Part shown: piece by piece, positions 60,166 through 64,000 of the stretch
How the letters are laid out: the number at the start of each line of letters is the position of its first letter
How positions within the stretch are numbered: the first letter of the stretch is position 1
Origin: Lepus europaeus
Taxonomy: Eukaryota > Chordata > Mammalia > Lagomorpha > Leporidae
Assembly (NCBI RefSeq): GCF_033115175.1
Contig: NW_026909196.1
Coordinates: 7,998,001-8,062,000 of the forward strand
DNA: 64,000 nt
Direction of reading: 5' to 3'
Notes under the pieces: model-generated
Told to the model about the DNA's origin: nothing
Seen by the model: only the letters and a program-made list of their open reading frames with translations
Database searches by the model: none
Translations under genes and position numbers: made by a program

Positions 60166-62259
60166 GTTTTCCTCATATTATCCACGGACTTTATTGTTTT
60201 GAATGTTTTTTATCAGGGAACATTTAATTTTGAGCTTGGATACACTAATTGGTTACACATGGAGACACCAGCTCTACACATTCTTATTTTCTAGGGAGAA
60301 AGCTAGAGGACCTGCGGCAAACAAACATGATATTTCTGTTTGTATAGAAGACATTTTATGCACTTGCCTAACGAAAACACTTTGCTTTTCTCCAAAACCT
60401 TTCTTACTCTGATTTTCTCAGTCCATTGCACATGAATTCCACACCAGTTTTCAGGATATGACTGGATGAAAATGGAAATATCCATTTAGTTTTGATTAAC
60501 TCAATGCGAAATATTGTGAAAGCCTCTGTGTTTGTGTTTTCCAGATATTATAAATGGACTTTATTGTTTTGAATGTTTTTATCAGGGAACATTTATTTTT
60601 CTACCTTGGAAACACTAATTAGTTCATCATGGGGATACCAGCTCTACATATTCGTATTTTCTAGGGAGAAAGCTAGAGGAACTGCGGCAAACAAACATGA
60701 TATTTCTGTTTGTATAGATGACATTTTATGCACTGGCCTAACGAAAAGACTTTGGTTTTCTACAAAACCATTTCTACTGTGATTTTCTCGGTCTATTACA
60801 TATGAATCTTAAACCAGTTTGTGCGGATATGACTGGATGAAACCAGAAATATCCAGTTTTATTTTGGCTAACTCAATCCCAGATATTGCTACAGCCTCTG
60901 TGTTTGTGTTTTCCTCGTATTATCCACGGACTTTATTGTTTTGAATGTATTTTATCGGGTAATATTGAATTTTGAGCCTAGATACACTCATTGGTTCCAC
61001 ATGGAGAGACCAGATCTACACATTCGTAATTTCTAGGGAGAAAGCTAGAGGAACTGCGGCAAACAAACATGATATTTCTGTTTGTATCGATGATATTTTA
61101 TGCACTGGCCTAATGAAAAGACTTTGCTTTTCTCCAAAACCATCGTTTCTCTGATTTCTAAGTCCCTTGCGTAGGAATTCCGCAACACTTTGTCAGGATA
61201 TGACTGGATTAAACCAGAAATATCCGGTTTTTTTGGCTAACACAATCCGAAATATTGCGAAAGAATCTGTGTTTGTGTTTTCTGGATATTATCGATGGAG
61301 TTTATTGTTTTGAATGTTTTTATCAGGGAACATTTCATTTTGTACCTTAGAAACACTAATTGGTTTATCAGGGGGACACCAGCTCTACACATTCGGATTT
61401 TCTAGGGAGAAAGCTAGAGGAACTTTGGGAAACAAACATGGTATTTCTGCTTGTATCGATGACATTTTATGCACTGGCCTAACGAAAAGACTTTGGTTTT
61501 CTCCAAAACCATTTTATTGTGATTTTCTCGGTCCATTGCATATGAATTCCATACCAGTTTGTCGTGATATGACTGGATGAAACCGGAAATATCCAGTTTT
61601 TTTTGGCTAACTCAATCCTAGATATAGCTACAGCCTCTGTGTTTGTGTTTTCCGGATATTATCAATGGACTTTATTGTTTTGAATGTTTTATATCGGGGA
61701 AGATTTAATTTTGAGCTTGGATACACTAATTGGTTCCTCATGGAGACACGAGCTCTACACATTCTTATTTTCTAGGGAGAAATTTGGGGAACTGCGGCAA
61801 ACAAACATGATATTTCTGTTTGTATAGATGACATTTTATGCACTGGGCTAACGAAAAGACTTTGCTTTTCTTCAAAACCATTTCTACTGTGATTTAGTCG
61901 GTCCATTGCATATGAATTCTACACCAATTTACCGGATATGACTGGATGAAACCGGAAATGTCCGGTTGTGTTTTGGCTAACTCAATGCGAAATATTGTGA
62001 AAGCCTCTGTGTTTGTGTATTCCTCATATTATCCATGGACTTTATTGTTTGGAATGTTTTTTATCGGGGAACATTTAATTTTGAGCCTAGATACACTCAT
62101 TGGTTCCACATGGAGACACCAGCTCTACACATTCGTGTTTTCTAGGGAGAAAGCTCGAGGAACTGGGGCAAACAAACATGATATTTGTGTTTGTATAAAT
62201 GACATTTTATGCACTTGCCTAATGAAAAGACTTTGCTTTTCTCCAAAACCATTTTTACT

Positions 62260-64000
62260 GTGATTTTCTCAGTTCATTGCATACGAATTCCACACCACTT
62301 TGTCCGGATATGACTGGATGAAACCAGAAATATCCGGTTTTGTTTTGGCTAACTCAATCCCAGATATTGCTACCGAGTCTGTGTATGTGTTTTCCGGATA
62401 GTATAAATAGACTTTATTATTTTGAATGCTTTTTATCAGGGAACATTGAATTTTGTGCTGGGAAACACTAGTTAATTCCACATGCATGAACCAGCTCTAG
62501 GCATTCATATTTTCTAGGGAGAAAGCTAGAGGAACTGCGGCAAACAAACATGGTATTTTTGTTTATATAGATGACATTTTATGCCCTTGCCTAGTGAAAA
62601 GTCTTTGCATTTCTTGAAAACCGTTTTTCCTGTGATTTTTCGGTCCATTGTATACGAATTCCAAACTTCTTTGTCCGGATATGGATGGATGAAAACAGAA
62701 ATATCCATTGTGTTTTGGCTTACTATAATCCAGATATTGCTATAGCATCTGTGTTTGTGTTTTCTGGATATTATCAACGGACTTTATTTTTTTCAATATT
62801 TATTTTCTGGGAACATATAATTTTGTGCTGGGAAACACTAATTGGTTCCACATGGAGACACAAGCTGTACATATTTGGATTTTCTAGGGAGCAAGCTAGA
62901 GGAACTGCGGCAGACAAACATGATATATCTGTTTACATCGTTGATATTTTATGCACTTGCCCAAAGAAAAGACTTTGCTTTCCTCCAAAACCATTTTTAC
63001 TGTGATTTTCTCTTTCCATTACATACGAATTCCACACCACTTTGACCGGATATGACTGGATGAAACCAGAAGTATCTGGTTGTGTTTTGGCTAATTCAAT
63101 CCTAGATATTGCTAGAGCCTCTGTGTTTGTGTTTTCCGGATATTATCAACGGACCTTATTGTTTTCACTTTTTTTTATCAGTGAACATTTAATTTTGTGC
63201 TGGGAAACACTAATTGGTTCCATATGGAGACACCAGCTCTAAACATTCCTATTTTCTAGGAAGAAAGCAAGAGGAACTGTGACAAACAAACATGATATTT
63301 CTGTTTGTATAGATGAACTTTTAAGCATTTCCCTAAGAGAAAAACTTGCTTAACTGCAAAACCAATTTTACTGTGATTTTCTCTGTCCATTGCATACGAA
63401 TTCCACACCACTTTGTCCGGATATAACTGGATGAAACCAGAAATATCCGGTTGTGTTTTGGCTAATTCAATCCCAGATATTGCTACCGCCTCTGTGTTTT
63501 TTTTTTTTTTTTCTGGATAGTATAAACGGGCTTTATTGTTTTGAATTTTTTATCAGGGAACATTTAATTTTGTGCTGGGAAACACTAATTGGTTCCACAT
63601 GGAGACACCAGCTCTACACATTCGTATTTTCTAGGGAGAAAGCTAGAGGAACTGCGGCAAACAAACATGGTACTTCTGTTTGTATAGATGACATTTTATG
63701 CACTTGCCTAATGAAAAGACATTGCTTTTCTCCAGAACCATTTTTACTCTGATTTTCTCGGTCCATTGCATATGAATTCCACACCAATTTGTCCGGATAT
63801 GACTGGATGAAACCAGAAATATCCGGTTGTGTTTTTGCTAACTCAATCCCAGATATTGCTACAGCCTCTTGTTTGTGTTTTCCGGATATTATCAACGGAA
63901 TTTATTGTTTGAATATTTTTTACCAGGGAACATTGAATTTTGTGCTGGGAAACTCTAGTTGATTCTACATCGAGTCAACAGCTCTACACATTCGTATTTT
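62260..64000. repeat. Return to mostly class-B satellite with intact hairpins
   Basis: Monomers again read CCAGATATTGCTA or close variants and mostly keep CCGGATAT / CTGG / CCAG / ATATCCGG. One monomer (63480-63512) has a T-run of about 16 in place of the usual TTTGTGTTTTCTGG. Confidence 0.8.

Larger units (their letters stand above)
50200..62250. repeat. Mixed class A / class B zone of the satellite
   Basis: Monomers carrying GAAATATTGTGAAAG (class A) and AGATATTGCTACAG (class B) are interleaved, often alternating strictly (51.35-53.2 kb; 55.4-57.2 kb; 59.4-62.4 kb), with all-A runs at 50.3-51.0 and 57.2-59.0 kb. Class A also tends to carry TTCATCATGGGGACA where class B has TTCCACATGGAGACA. 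Confidence 0.85.
43657..64000. repeat. Satellite array, about 367-372-bp monomer, about 55 copies, runs off the window
   Basis: Head-to-tail monomers with landmarks CATACGAATTCCACACC, a hairpin-forming CCGGATAT...ATATCCGG segment, GTGTTTTGGCTAACTCAATC, CCTCTGTGTTTGTGTTTTC, GGGAACATTTAATTTTG, CTAATTGGTTCCACATGGAG, CATTCGTATTTTCTAGGGAG, AACAAACATGATATTTCTG and GACTTTGCTTTTCTCCAAAA. Spacing between successive hairpins is mostly 365-373 bp. Nearly every monomer keeps one GAATTC site. I recall, without being able to check, that rabbit has a centromeric satellite of about this monomer length. AT-rich and non-coding. Confidence 0.96.

Noticed and set aside
43657..64000. CENP-B box in the satellite (ATTCGTATTTTCTAGGGA segment)
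   Set aside because: TTCG and part of the G-run are present, but the required central A and the CGGG are not, so it fails the core positions of the CENP-B box.

Overview
This is mammalian nuclear DNA, most likely from a lagomorph and probably European rabbit (Oryctolagus cuniculus). The main evidence is repeated copies of the tRNA-derived C-repeat SINE (CSINE) that is characteristic of lagomorphs, plus long LINE-1 elements with a 3' end typical of rabbit. Eukaryotic splice sites flank recognisable exon remnants. No bacterial, plasmid or phage structure is present. I find no gene that is clearly complete and intact. The species call and repeat-family names come from recognition, not from a database search.

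Layout. (1) 1-8150: a KRAB zinc-finger (KZFP) locus on the + strand. The KRAB-A (127 bp) and KRAB-B (96 bp) exons have canonical lengths and good splice sites, but the C2H2 array exon (about 15 fingers, 5.9-7.2 kb) is broken by stops and frameshifts. The introns hold CSINEs in both orientations, an old L1 fragment and a truncated L1 3' end. (2) 8167-15262: a nearly full-length but decayed L1 on + (L1-A). (3) 15.3-29.4 kb: a GC-richer, low-repeat region holding the remains of a multi-exon TBC-domain (RabGAP) gene of the USP6NL/TBC1D3/USP6 type on +. At least nine exons can be placed, most with splice signals and compatible phase. Both GAP catalytic residues are lost, and there is an in-frame stop and two frameshifts. 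(4) 29398-36529: a second near full-length L1 on - (L1-B) with an exact 14-bp target-site duplication (TSD). (5) 37.2-39.6 kb: two related retroviral-type LTRs on -. The second is split by an L1 3' fragment (L1-C) with a 17-bp TSD, and that fragment carries a 48-bp inverted copy of unique sequence found about 1.5 kb upstream. (6) About 39.94-43.66 kb: a minisatellite built from diverged units of about 38-40 bp in recurring order. (7) 43.66-64.0 kb, running off the window: about 55 tandem copies of a satellite monomer of about 367-372 bp.

The order from decayed gene copies through nested retroelements to a minisatellite and then a long satellite array suggests the edge of a centromeric or pericentromeric block. 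The array is not uniform. It is nearly all one monomer class at about 44.1-50 kb, largely alternates between two classes at about 50.2-62.2 kb, and returns to one class at the end. Monomers in the uniform zones contain a two-tier inverted repeat able to form a hairpin. I found no new enzymatic system. The points most worth a second look are the TBC pseudogene, the 48-bp inverted templated insertion, the A/B organisation and hairpin of the satellite, and the abrupt minisatellite/satellite junction.
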